NCBI RefSeq assembly: GCF_012952295.1
Contig: NZ_JABBCH010000001.1
Coordinates: 124,001 to 188,000 of the forward strand
Length of the DNA: 64,000 nt
From: Crystallibacter degradans
GTDB taxonomy: Bacteria; Actinomycetota; Actinomycetes; Actinomycetales; Micrococcaceae
Direction: 5' to 3'
Shown here: piece by piece, positions 51,406 through 60,432 of the stretch
Numbering within the stretch: position 1 is the first letter of the stretch
Layout: each line of letters opens with the position of its first letter
Notes under the pieces: model-generated
Told to the model about the DNA's origin: nothing
What the model saw: only the letters and a program-made list of their open reading frames with translations
Databases searched by the model: none
Made by a program: the position numbers and the translations under genes

Positions 51406-54192
51406 TCAGTCCAGGTGCTCCGCGGTCAGGTCCTCGCGGTTGCTGATCTGCAGTTTGGTGAACATCCGGTAGATGTGGCCCTCCACGGTGCGGACCGACA
51501 GGCTCAGCCGCCGGGCGATGTCCGAGTTGGCCAACCCGTCCACCACCAGTCGTCCGATTTCCCGCTCGCGCCTGGTCAGCCTGGCGTGCACCGTAACTGC
51601 CCCGGCAGCAGGCAGGCCGAACGCGGTCAGTCCCGCCCCGGACGACCCGCGGGCCGCGAGTCCGCCCGCTGGCAATCCGTCGGCTAACAGTCCGCCTGCC
51701 GTGCCTGTCTGCAGCCCGCCGGCGGTATCCGGCACCAGGGACAGTTTCTGCAGCTGCCGTTTGACCTGCTGCAGGAACTCCTGCCGCCCAGCGGCTCCAC
51801 CGGTATGTTCGGGCAGCAGATCCCGCTGCTGAAGGCTCTGCAGGGTCAGCCGCAGGGCGTGCCCGGCCGAGGGATCGCGGCTGAGCCTGAGCACGGCGTC
51901 CATGTCTTCGTCGCGCAGGGCCCGGGCGAACGCGGTCAGTTGCGCGGCAGGCGTTCCCTCGGTCAGGCCAGCGACTTTTACCAGTTCGTCCAGCTCCGTC
52001 AGGTCGCCCAGGCGCAGGCTCAGCTGCCGTAGGTCCAGCTCGGTGCTGGCCAGGCCGCGCTTCTTCGCGTCGCCGCTGAGCGTACGCAGCTTCCCGAGTC
52101 CGCCGTCGCCGTTTTGAATGAGGTAGCCGGCGGCGGCCACGTACCCCTGGCTCAGGAGCTGCAGCTGCGGCACGGATTTATACGGCACATCGGCGTATGC
52201 GGCCAGGTATTCTCCGGCGAGCGCGGTCAGGCCGGCCATGGCGGAGGCGTAGGCCCCGGAGGCGAGGGCGATGGGCAGCAGGTGTTCGAGGTCGGACTGG
52301 CGCAGTCCCTCGATGGCGGCGTTAAGCATCTGCAGCCCGCTGGCCGTCCGTCCCCGCAGGATCTCCCGCATGGCATACGCGTAGCTGACGGCGCCGCCGA
52401 AGTAGAACAGCCCCCGGTGTCCGGTGCCGGCGTACCGCTCCAGTTCAACCCGCACCTCCTCCCATTCGGCGAGCCGCACGCAGGCCATGATGTGCGTGGT
52501 CAGGACGTATTCGTAGTACCCCAGCAGCTCGTCTTCGTTCCGCCGCAGCAGCGCCAACGCCTCGCGGGTCAGCGAAGCTCCGCTGACGAGCCGGCCGGTG
52601 GCGGCATACACGTCCCCCAGCAGGGTCTTGATGACCAGCTCGGTCTCGGGGAAGCCGTCGGACTCTTCCTGCAACGTACGCAGTTCGGCTTCGGCATCGG
52701 CCAGGCGGCCTTCGGAGAGCTTGGCGTGCACGCGCATCAGCCGGTGGCCCTGCTCCGCAATAACGACGGCGCGGCTCGCCTGCAGCTTCGGATTCGCGCC
52801 TTGGATCCGCTCCACCGCCCGAGCCCACTGATCGGCGAGAACATACAGTCCGGCCGGTTCGCCGTGCAGGTGCAGATGCAGCTGGGCCGCCAGTACCGCC
52901 GCCCGTTTGGCCGTGCCCAGATCGTCGGTTCTGGTCAGGACACCGGCCAGCCTTTCCCCGGCGCGCTCATAGTCGCCTGAGTGGAAATGGGCGCGAGCCA
53001 TGGCCACCTGCGCCGCGGGGCGGTACGCCGGATCCCTGACCGCTCCGGCTGCGCGGAGGGCAAAGCGTGAGTGGAACAGACCATTGGCTACCTGGGCGGC
53101 CTGCAGCAGCTGCTGGTCCGGCACCGGCACGCCGCATTCGAGCGACCAGTCCACGGAGCGCAGCAAGGTCTCCACCCGCAGCGGCCGCGTACCAAGTTGG
53201 CCCAGGTAGGCGGCCAGGCTGCGCCGGATCCGCAGGCTGCGGCCGGCGGGAACCATGGCCCGCAGCACCTGTGCGTAGATCGGATGGGCCACGCGGACCA
53301 GCTGTTCGGCGTCGTCGCCAATGGTAATCAAACGGGCTTCGACGAGCGCGTCGACCTGGTCCCCCGCGCCGGTCTGCAGCAGGACCTGCAGCGGCACCGG
53401 GTCCGCCAGGGCAACCGTCTCCAACAGTTCGCGTTCGGCCTCGGTACAGCGGCCGAAGTGGCCTTTGATCAGATCCGTCAGGCGCAGATCCGGCGGCAGC
53501 GGCTCCCCGCCCAGGAGCCAGACACCGTTGCGTTCCACCAGCGTGCCGTCCCGGCGGACCTGGGCCAGCAGCGCCAGCAGGAACATCGGATTGCCGCCGG
53601 CGGACTGGACCAGGGCTTCGCTGATGCTGGGCAGGATTTCGCCCTGCAGCACCTGGCGGCAGAGCTCGTGGGCCTGCGCCCCGTCCAGCGGCTGCAGGGT
53701 GTGCCGCAGGATCAGCCCGTCCGTGGCCAGCGATTGGATTTCCGGCGGCGGCGCCTGAACGGACCGGCTCATCGCCAGCAGCCTGACCGCTCCCGAGGCC
53801 ACCAGCTGCGCCGCCAGCAGGGAACTGGACTCGTCGAGTTCGTGGACGTCGTCGATCACCATCAGCACGGGCGCCTTGCCCGGCGACAGCCGGTGGATGT
53901 ACGCGAGCACGGACCGCATGGCCGGCAGCACGGAGTCCTTCCGCTCCACCTGCAGGGCGGAAAGGTACGGGGCCAGCGCGCCGAACGGAATGCGTGAGAG
54001 GCTGGGGCTGGCGTAGACCCGCAGCGGGGTCATCTCACTGCCCAGCTCGGCGATGACGGCGCGGGCCAGCGCGCTTTTGCCCAGTCCCTGGTCCGCTACC
54101 AGCAGGGCACCTCCGTTGGTCCGGATGGCGTGCAGCACGATGCTGAGGTCCGCTTCCCGCCCGACCAAACCGACGCTCCCGAAACCCTCCAT
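51406..54192 (-). CDS. Large ATPase-LuxR (LAL) regulator B
   Basis: A 928-residue regulator. The ATG at 54192 overlaps the stop of regulator A (TGATG), so the two are coupled; the longer open frame upstream lies inside regulator A. Walker A is ADQGLGKS (33-40, a permitted variant) and Walker B VLMVIDDVHELD (109-120). The LuxR helix-turn-helix is at 872-928 (LTRREREIGRLVVDGLANSD, SVRTVEGHIYRMFTKLQI). A flexible linker with repeated GGL (about 823-863, TAGGLLADGLPAGGLAARG) joins the repeats to the DNA-binding domain. It has a short N-terminus with the ATPase almost at residue 1. Confidence 0.9.
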   Translation of the reverse strand: MEGFGSVGLVGREADLSIVLHAIRTNGGALLVADQGLGKSALARAVIAELGSEMTPLRVYASPSLSRIPFGALAPYLSALQVERKDSVLPAMRSVLAYIHRLSPGKAPVLMVIDDVHELDESSSLLAAQLVASGAVRLLAMSRSVQAPPPEIQSLATDGLILRHTLQPLDGAQAHELCRQVLQGEILPSISEALVQSAGGNPMFLLALLAQVRRDGTLVERNGVWLLGGEPLPPDLRLTDLIKGHFGRCTEAERELLETVALADPVPLQVLLQTGAGDQVDALVEARLITIGDDAEQLVRVAHPIYAQVLRAMVPAGRSLRIRRSLAAYLGQLGTRPLRVETLLRSVDWSLECGVPVPDQQLLQAAQVANGLFHSRFALRAAGAVRDPAYRPAAQVAMARAHFHSGDYERAGERLAGVLTRTDDLGTAKRAAVLAAQLHLHLHGEPAGLYVLADQWARAVERIQGANPKLQASRAVVIAEQGHRLMRVHAKLSEGRLADAEAELRTLQEESDGFPETELVIKTLLGDVYAATGRLVSGASLTREALALLRRNEDELLGYYEYVLTTHIMACVRLAEWEEVRVELERYAGTGHRGLFYFGGAVSYAYAMREILRGRTASGLQMLNAAIEGLRQSDLEHLLPIALASGAYASAMAGLTALAGEYLAAYADVPYKSVPQLQLLSQGYVAAAGYLIQNGDGGLGKLRTLSGDAKKRGLASTELDLRQLSLRLGDLTELDELVKVAGLTEGTPAAQLTAFARALRDEDMDAVLRLSRDPSAGHALRLTLQSLQQRDLLPEHTGGAAGRQEFLQQVKRQLQKLSLVPDTAGGLQTGTAGGLLADGLPAGGLAARGSSGAGLTAFGLPAAGAVTVHARLTRREREIGRLVVDGLANSDIARRLSLSVRTVEGHIYRMFTKLQISNREDLTAEHLD

Positions 54193-57044
54193 CAGGCGAG
54201 AAGTTCGGCAAGCTCGGTGCGGCTGGAGACGTGCAGCTTGCTGTAGATCTTGCCCAAATGCCAGTCCACCGTGCGCGGCGAGAGGTTCAGCTGCTCGCCG
54301 AGCTCCACGCTGCTGTGCCCCCGTGCGGCGGCAACGGTCAGTTCCTGTTCGAAGCTGCTCAACGTTTCGAAGCTGCGGTGCAGATCGTGGTGCCGGCGCA
54401 GCCTGCGAAAACTCGTGTTGGCCAGTTCCCGCGCCTGCCGGGCCGTCAGCGGGTCCGGTGCCGCGGACTGGGCGGCGGAGGCAGCCTCGTAAGCGAACAA
54501 TTCGTTGCCATCCCCGCGGGCGAGCTGCGCGGCCTGAAGCCAAGCGGCGCCGTCGTTGTTGAGCATTCCCGCGGCGAAAAGCCTGCCGGTCCTCGCCAGC
54601 TGTCCCGCAGTCTCCGGAACTCGATCCAGGATGACGACGGCGGCTTCGCGGTCCCCCAGCCTCGCGGCCGCGGTCAGGAAGAGCGCGCTGTGGGCGACCA
54701 AGCCCCGGCCTGCGGCCTCGTGTGCGAGCCGCTTCAGGTCCGTGAGTGCAGCGTCCCGGCCGCCGAGCTGGGCCTGTGCGGTAAGGCGGAAATAGGCCGC
54801 AACTACGCTGATGTTCCAGGGCGGTTGTTCACCGACGGCACCCAGCTCACCGAGGTAGTAGCGGGCGCGGGCGGTGTCGCCCTGCAAGGCGCTGCAGTAG
54901 GCGGCAGCTGCCAACGCTGCGGGCTTTGCGCCGGCGGGATCGCGCCGCCTGAGTTTGCCCAGCGCGGGCAGCAGATGGTCCAGCGCCTCGTCGGGCCGGC
55001 CGCAGGACGCGTGCAGCAGCCCGGCCGCCAGATCGCCGCCGGTGCCGGCGCCAGCGCCAGCGCCACGGGCCAAGCTGGCGATACCTGTGCCGCGCCGGGG
55101 CGACAGCAGGTCCGCGGCGCGCTGCCAGAGTCCGCAGTTGAAGTAGATTTCGAAAACCCGTACCAGCACGGTGTCCCGCAGGGTCGGCGAGAGATCAGGG
55201 TTCGCGGTACCGGTTTCCAGCCAAGCGACGACGGCAAGCGCGTCCTCGCTCCGCCCGGTGAGGGACCAGCCTTCGGCCAGCAGGCATCCGGCGTAGAGTC
55301 GCATGCCCAGCGGCAAGGTTTCGTCGCCGTAAATATTTTCGAGCTCGCGGGGCAGCTGTGCGTGCCGGCCCTCGAAGGTGGCGTACTCGGCCTCGATCAG
55401 CACTGCTTCCCAGCGGAGCGGCGGGCCGCCGTCGTTGTTGGTGGTTCCGCCTGCGGTGTCCTCGCCGCTGTGGCCGATGGCGGCTTTCAGCTGCTCGATC
55501 ACGGCGCGAGCTTCGGCGGCGCGGCCCGGAAGGCGGCGGAGCACGCGGTGCCGCTCGACGCACAGCAGCGTCCAAAGCCGCAGGTTTCCGCGTGCCGCCT
55601 CGAGAACCGATTCCAATGCCTCGGCCGCCGCGTTGAGTTCGCCCAGGCTGCGCAGAGCATTGGCTTCCTGAAGCACCATTTCGGGCCGTTTCCGGTGGTC
55701 CGGCACGCTGCGGACAAAGCGGAGAGCACCGGCATGGTCGTAGAGCCGGTTGGCCAGCTGGGCGGCCCGCAGCGCGGCCTCGGGCGGGAGTTCGACACCG
55801 CAGTCGATGCTCCAGGAGGCAAAGCCCATCAGCGTGCCGCCCGGAATCGCGTTGAAGTCTATGGTGGCAGCCACGGCCTCCCGCAGTTCCCGGCTGCGTG
55901 CCGGCGGCACGGATTCGCGCACTGTATCGGCGCTGAGCTGGTTTTGCAAGCGGACGATAGGCGGCGAAGTGGCAAGCACGCGCATCACGCCGTGCTCTTC
56001 CAGGACGTCCAGGTCCTCCGGTGCGGCCAGCCGCTGCAGCGCCGCGAGCGGAAGTTCCACCGCGAAGGCCAGCAGCTCGATGATGCGCCGCTGCTCGGGG
56101 CCGTAGCGGTTCAGCCGGGCACGGATGACCTCCGCAATCTCGCCGGAGCGGACCAGCGGCGCCACCAGGTCCCAGCTGCCGTCCTGCTCAACGAGGGTGC
56201 CGGCGTGGCGCTGCTCAGACGCGAGCATGCGCAGGAATCCCGGGCTGCCGGAGGTGTGGCTGTGCAGGTTTGCGACGGCGGCGCGGGCTACCCGCCCGCC
56301 GAGCAGTGCCGAGAGGTACCCGCCGCTCTCCTCCAGCGTGAAGGGCGCAAGATCGATCCGCCGGACGTGGCCGTCGGCCCAGAGCCGGATGAACTCCTCG
56401 GCCGCACCGGTCAGTTCGCGCGCGAGGATCAGCACCTTCGCTTGGCCGGAGACCGCCAGTTGGGTCACGGCCATGACCGACATCGGGTCCAGATCATGGG
56501 CATTCTCAACCAGCAGGACCAGGATCCTGCCACCGGCCTGTTCGGTCAGGAGCCGGGACAAGCCCTGCATGGCCAGCACCGGGTGGTCCAGCACGTGTTC
56601 GGGCAGTTCACTGAGCAGATAGCCCAGGGCCGCGTAGGGCACGTTGGCGGAGATGGCGCTGCCGCGTACCGGGACAATATGGTGATTGCCGTCGAACGTC
56701 TTGAGCGCTTCCAGCGCCAGCGCGGTCTTGCCCACGCCGGGCTCCCCCACGACCATCGCGCCCACCTGCAGGTTGTCCTGCAGCGCGGAGCGGACTTCCT
56801 CGATCTCCCGCTCCCGGCCCACAAAAACATTGGCCGGCGCGGGGAGTCCGACAGGTGAACCCAAGTGGCCGCCGCGCATCAGGCCGATGGGCGACACCGT
56901 TCCTACGGCGCGCCCTGCTGGATCCGTAACCTGGCCGGTCTGGTCCAACGCCCGCGGAACCCTGGCACCCGGATGCACTGCAGCCGCCCCCAAGACACGG
57001 CCGTGCACAGATCTTTTAACTGGTTCACGCCTCACACCTGCCAC
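54192..57044 (-). CDS. Large ATPase-LuxR (LAL) regulator A, first of the tandem set
   Basis: A 950-residue regulator. An N-terminal extension of about 70 residues precedes VFVGREREIEEV. Walker A GEPGVGKT is at 100-107; Walker B is degenerate (ILVLLVENAHDL near 174-185, with Glu for Asp). TPR-like helices follow, including a Gly/Ala linker (GAGAGAGTGGDL). The LuxR helix-turn-helix is at 896-950 (VAAARGHSSVELGEQLNLSP, RTVDWHLGKIYSKLHV). Trp in place of the usual Gly in TVDWHL is a difference from regulators B-D. GTG 57044 has GGGGA close upstream; the ATG at residue 56 is the alternative. It opens the set and is probably transcribed with regulator B. Confidence 0.88.
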   Translation of the reverse strand: MAGVRREPVKRSVHGRVLGAAAVHPGARVPRALDQTGQVTDPAGRAVGTVSPIGLMRGGHLGSPVGLPAPANVFVGREREIEEVRSALQDNLQVGAMVVGEPGVGKTALALEALKTFDGNHHIVPVRGSAISANVPYAALGYLLSELPEHVLDHPVLAMQGLSRLLTEQAGGRILVLLVENAHDLDPMSVMAVTQLAVSGQAKVLILARELTGAAEEFIRLWADGHVRRIDLAPFTLEESGGYLSALLGGRVARAAVANLHSHTSGSPGFLRMLASEQRHAGTLVEQDGSWDLVAPLVRSGEIAEVIRARLNRYGPEQRRIIELLAFAVELPLAALQRLAAPEDLDVLEEHGVMRVLATSPPIVRLQNQLSADTVRESVPPARSRELREAVAATIDFNAIPGGTLMGFASWSIDCGVELPPEAALRAAQLANRLYDHAGALRFVRSVPDHRKRPEMVLQEANALRSLGELNAAAEALESVLEAARGNLRLWTLLCVERHRVLRRLPGRAAEARAVIEQLKAAIGHSGEDTAGGTTNNDGGPPLRWEAVLIEAEYATFEGRHAQLPRELENIYGDETLPLGMRLYAGCLLAEGWSLTGRSEDALAVVAWLETGTANPDLSPTLRDTVLVRVFEIYFNCGLWQRAADLLSPRRGTGIASLARGAGAGAGTGGDLAAGLLHASCGRPDEALDHLLPALGKLRRRDPAGAKPAALAAAAYCSALQGDTARARYYLGELGAVGEQPPWNISVVAAYFRLTAQAQLGGRDAALTDLKRLAHEAAGRGLVAHSALFLTAAARLGDREAAVVILDRVPETAGQLARTGRLFAAGMLNNDGAAWLQAAQLARGDGNELFAYEAASAAQSAAPDPLTARQARELANTSFRRLRRHHDLHRSFETLSSFEQELTVAAARGHSSVELGEQLNLSPRTVDWHLGKIYSKLHVSSRTELAELLA

Positions 57045-57383
57045 ACATTCCCCAACGTCGGCGTTCCTGCATTGAGAATCAGCATACTGACGGGATGCAG
57101 AAGTAACCAGTGTTTTGGAAAAACCTGTAACGCAGTAATAACGCCCTGCTGCTCGGCAGCGGACGGATCCTGATCCGGCTGCGTGGCTGGCGCAGACCCA
57201 GGCGGTCTAATAGCGGCGAACAATGCGCAATTCAGGGTGCATTTCCTGCATGCGGTTATTAAGTTCACGGGGTTGCTGAAAAGAGTCGCCCTGCCGGTTA
57301 AAGCTATCAATTTCCGTAACAAAAGCCCATACATCGACGCCGGAGACTAATGAACTTCAGCCGTACCTGCGCGATGCCTGGGA

Positions 57384-57478
57384 AGTTCCTCGCTTAAAGA
57401 GGTCCGGTGCCGCACCGAGGATGCGGCACCGGACGGTGCGAGGAACTGATCCCGCTGAAGCAAGCGGATTCCTCTTTT
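57384..57478 (+). ncRNA. Candidate structured RNA
   Basis: AGTTCCTCGC and GCGAGGAACT (57384-57393, 57438-57447) enclose a 13-bp perfect inner stem, GTCCGGTGCCGCA and its complement, with a 7-base loop. A small stem CCGCT-GAAGCA-AGCGG and the T-rich CCTCTTTT follow (57452-57478), which reads like a weak terminator on the plus strand. No coding frame explains it. No known RNA family was recognised and the strand is uncertain. Confidence 0.4.
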
Positions 57479-57480
57479 CG

Positions 57481-57505
57481 GGACGGGTAGTCATCGGACC
57501 CGTCC
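57481..57505. repeat. Hairpin, 8-bp perfect stem
   Basis: GGACGGGT and ACCCGTCC with a 9-base loop, directly after the larger structured element. Confidence 0.5.
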
Positions 57506-57631
57506 ACGTCTGGAATGTACGCGCGCATTAGCCGTTGGCGCACATCAGTGAAACCCCAAAAAGTACCTACGGAACGTTGTACATAGGCAACTTTCCGATA
57601 AGAAAAGAGTACTCCTGCCCGACGTCAAGGG

Positions 57632-57645
57632 CCAATAACTATTGG
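57632..57645. promoter_or_regulatory. Palindrome CCAATA-AC-TATTGG
   Basis: A perfect 6+2+6 palindrome in A/T-rich sequence, just beyond the SulP terminator. It could bind a dimeric regulator, or arise by chance. Confidence 0.3.
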
Positions 57646-57650
57646 ATAAA

Positions 57651-57677
57651 CGGACCGTTCCGAAATGCAACGGTCCG
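57651..57677 (-). terminator. Rho-independent terminator of the SulP gene
   Basis: CGGACCGTT and AACGGTCCG form a 9-bp perfect stem with a 9-base loop. On the minus strand it is followed by TTTAT. It lies about 56 bases after the SulP stop. Confidence 0.75.
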
Positions 57678-57732
57678 GTCACCGTCTCCCACGACTTCGT
57701 GAGGTCCTCGGACACTCCAGAAGGCCGGCGGG

Positions 57733-59250
57733 TCAGCCGTTGAGTTTGCCTGCCAGGCGCTCGCGCATCAGCACGGACGCTTCATTCAACCCGATGATCT
57801 CCAGGTTCTTCCCGAGGCTGCGGTATTTCTCTGCAATGGAATCCAGCGCGGCGATGGTGGAGGCATCCCACAGATGCGAGGCATGCATGTCAATGATGAT
57901 GTGCTGCGGGTCGGTGGCGTAGTTGAACTGCGTGTAGAGGTCGTTGGACGAAGCGAAGAACAGCTCACCGTCCACACGATAGGTCGCCGTCTCCTCCCCG
58001 TTGACCTCCACCACGGTGCGCTCCACGGTGACGAAGTGCGCCACCCGGCGGGCGAAAAGGACCATGGCGACCAGCACGCCGGCGCCGACGCCGATGGCCA
58101 GGTTGTGCGTCCACACGGTCACGACGACGGTGCTCACCATTACCCCCGTCTCCGACTTGGGCATGTGCTTGAGCGTTGATGGCTTGATGGAGTGCCAGTC
58201 GAAGGTCGCGATGGACACGTAGATCATCACGGCCACGAGCGCGGCCATCGGGATCAGCGCCACCACATCGCCGAGCACGACCACCAGCAGCAACAGCAGC
58301 ACGCCGGCCAGGAAGGTGGAAATTCTGGTGCGGGCGCCGGAGGCCTTCACATTCATCATGGTCTGGCCAACCACCGCGCAGCCGCCCATCCCGCCGAAGA
58401 AGCCGGTGACGATGTTGGCCACGCCCTGGCCCCAGGACTCGCGCGTCTTGCTGGAGCGCGTGTCGGTGATGTCGTCCACCAGCTTGGCGGTCAGCAGGGA
58501 TTCGAGCAGCCCGACGAAGGCCATCGCCAGCGCGTACGGCGCGATGGTCCGGAAGGTCTCCAGCGTGAGCGGCACGTCGGGGATGAACAGGCTCGGCAGG
58601 CTGTCCGGCAACTGCCCCTTGTCCCCCACGGTGGGCACCTGGATGGCGGCCAGCACGGTCACCAGCGTTAAGGCGACGATCGCGACCAAAGGCGCGGGCA
58701 CCGCCGTCGTTAGCCTGGGCAGGCCGAACACGATCAGAAGGCCGACGGCGGTGATGGGGTAGACGAGCCACGGCACGCCCAGAAGTTCCGGCACCTGGGA
58801 ACCGAACACGAGGATCGCGAGCGCGTTCACGAAGCCGATCATGACCGAACGCGGGATAAAGCGCATCAGCCTGGCCACCCCCAGCACTCCCAGCAGCACC
58901 TGGAAGATGCCGCCGAGGATCACTGTGGCGATCAGGTATTCCACGCCGTGGCTGGCCATCACCGGGGCGATGACCAGGGCCACCGCGCCCGTCGCCGCCG
59001 AGATCATCGCCGGCCGGCCGCCGACGAACGAGATGGTCACCGCCATGATGAAGGAGGCGAACAGGCCCATGCGCGGATCCACGCCCACGATCACCGAGAA
59101 CGCGATGGCCTCGGGAATCAGCGCCAGCGCGACCACCAGGCCGGCGAGCACCTCGGTCTTGAGCAGCCGCGGGGACTTCAGCGTGCGCAGCACGGACTGC
59201 CGCTCATCGGGAGTCAGTGCTGGCTTCGTGGCAGGGGCCGGGGCGGGCAT
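57733..59250 (-). CDS. SulP-family anion transporter with STAS domain
   Basis: A 505-residue membrane protein with about 10-12 transmembrane segments at 30-400. A C-terminal STAS domain lies at about 420-500 (ATYRVDGELFFASSNDLYTQ, IIIDMHASHLWDASTIAALD). SulP proteins move sulfate, bicarbonate or other anions across the cell membrane, often with Na+ or H+. Typical parts are LVVALALIPEAIAFSVIVGV and FFGGMGGCAVVGQTMMNVKA. AAGGA precedes the ATG. It has its own terminator and is divergent from the ABC exporter. The substrate is not readable from sequence. Confidence 0.9.
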   Translation of the reverse strand: MPAPAPATKPALTPDERQSVLRTLKSPRLLKTEVLAGLVVALALIPEAIAFSVIVGVDPRMGLFASFIMAVTISFVGGRPAMISAATGAVALVIAPVMASHGVEYLIATVILGGIFQVLLGVLGVARLMRFIPRSVMIGFVNALAILVFGSQVPELLGVPWLVYPITAVGLLIVFGLPRLTTAVPAPLVAIVALTLVTVLAAIQVPTVGDKGQLPDSLPSLFIPDVPLTLETFRTIAPYALAMAFVGLLESLLTAKLVDDITDTRSSKTRESWGQGVANIVTGFFGGMGGCAVVGQTMMNVKASGARTRISTFLAGVLLLLLVVVLGDVVALIPMAALVAVMIYVSIATFDWHSIKPSTLKHMPKSETGVMVSTVVVTVWTHNLAIGVGAGVLVAMVLFARRVAHFVTVERTVVEVNGEETATYRVDGELFFASSNDLYTQFNYATDPQHIIIDMHASHLWDASTIAALDSIAEKYRSLGKNLEIIGLNEASVLMRERLAGKLNG

Positions 59251-59463
59251 GGCTGTTCCTTATACGTGGTGATGTGGGCGTGGAGAGGGATGGATGCGAG
59301 CGTGAGGACAAGGTCCACGCTGTTCAACCCTAACCGCCCTGCTCAAGCTGTCAGGGCCACGACAAGGACAGAAGATGTCCACATAGCTCCGCGATCCCAT
59401 GGACTGGCTCCTGCCGCAGGCGTAGCGTTTTGACATCGCGAATCCCACCAACCAGGGGTCTTA

Positions 59464-60432
59464 ATGATCCATACGAGCAAGCTCACCAAGACCTTTACCG
59501 TGAAGAAAGAGAAGATCCAGGCCGTCAAGGGCGTGGACATCGACGTCGAGCGCGGCGAACTGGTCGCGTTCCTCGGGCCCAACGGCGCGGGCAAATCGAC
59601 CACCTTGCGCATGCTCACCACGCTGCTGGCGCCGACGTCCGGAGCCGCGCGGGTGGCAGGGGTTGATGTCGTCGCGGACCCCGCGGGTGTCCGCTCGCGC
59701 ATCGGCTACATCGGCCAGGGTAACGGCGGCGGGCACAGCTACCGCGTCATCGACGAGCTCATCATGCAAGGCCGCTTCTACGGGATGAATACCACCGACG
59801 CGCGCACACGGGCGGAGCAGCTGCTCAAGTCGCTGGAACTGGAGGACCTGAAGAAGCGCACCGTCATCAAGCTCTCCGGCGGCCAGCGTCGGCGCATGGA
59901 TGTGGCGTTGGGGCTGATGCACTCCCCCACCCTGCTGTTCCTCGACGAGCCGTCCACCGGCATGGACCCGCAGAACCGCGCCAACCTGTGGGAGCACATC
60001 ATGCGCATGCGCCTCGAGCACGGGACCACCATCGTGCTCACCACGCATTACCTGGAGGAAGCGGACACAATGTCCGAGCGGGTCATCGTGATCGACCACG
60101 GCGAGATCATCGCGGACAACACGGCCGGCAGGCTCAAGTCGGACCTGGCCGGGGACCTGCTGGCAGTGGAGGTGTCTGCTGCCGCGGCGGCCAAGGTGCG
60201 TGGACTGCTCGGCCGGGCCGCGGCCGCAGGCGAGCTGGAAGAAACAGCGTACGACGGCGTCATCCGCTTCCGTCTTCGGCTCCCCGACGGCGCGCGGCTG
60301 GCACCGGGACTGCTCAAGGACATGAACGACGCCGGCGCGCCGGCCCTGCGGCTGGAGCTGAAACCGCCCACGCTGGACGATGTTTTCCTCGAGCTGACCG
60401 GCCGCAGCCTGCGGGAAGGAGGCAAAGTCTGA
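59464..60432 (+). CDS. ABC transporter ATP-binding protein, DrrA-like
   Basis: A 322-residue ATPase. Walker A GPNGAGKST lies at about 38-46, the signature LSGGQRRRMDVALGL at about 138-152, and Walker B LLFLDEPSTGMDP follows. The switch His is in VLTTHYLEEADTM. The length and the C-terminal extension of about 80 residues match the daunorubicin-resistance DrrA/NodI type of exporters. AGGGG precedes the ATG. The stop overlaps the permease start (TGATG), so both are coupled. The substrate is unknown; drugs, lipids or glycans are all possible. Confidence 0.93.
   Translation: MIHTSKLTKTFTVKKEKIQAVKGVDIDVERGELVAFLGPNGAGKSTTLRMLTTLLAPTSGAARVAGVDVVADPAGVRSRIGYIGQGNGGGHSYRVIDELIMQGRFYGMNTTDARTRAEQLLKSLELEDLKKRTVIKLSGGQRRRMDVALGLMHSPTLLFLDEPSTGMDPQNRANLWEHIMRMRLEHGTTIVLTTHYLEEADTMSERVIVIDHGEIIADNTAGRLKSDLAGDLLAVEVSAAAAAKVRGLLGRAAAAGELEETAYDGVIRFRLRLPDGARLAPGLLKDMNDAGAPALRLELKPPTLDDVFLELTGRSLREGGKV

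Larger units (their letters stand above)
57045..57732. other. Long intergenic region with several hairpins
   Basis: About 690 bases between the SulP gene and regulator A, both on the minus strand. It should hold the promoter of the LuxR set, though no convincing -35/-10 pair was found. It contains the nested structure at 57384-57447, smaller hairpins at 57452-57467 and 57481-57505, the palindrome at 57632-57645 and the SulP terminator at 57651-57677. Short ORFs here have no ribosome sites. Confidence 0.5.

Noticed and set aside
54231-56858. Plus-strand ORF of 875 codons opposite LuxR regulator A
   Set aside because: It is antisense to a clear ATPase-LuxR protein and shows no domain. High GC keeps the opposite frame open.
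57032-57334. Minus-strand ORF of 100 codons upstream of regulator A
   Set aside because: It has no ribosome site and an atypical composition, overlaps the start of regulator A, and sits where a promoter is expected.
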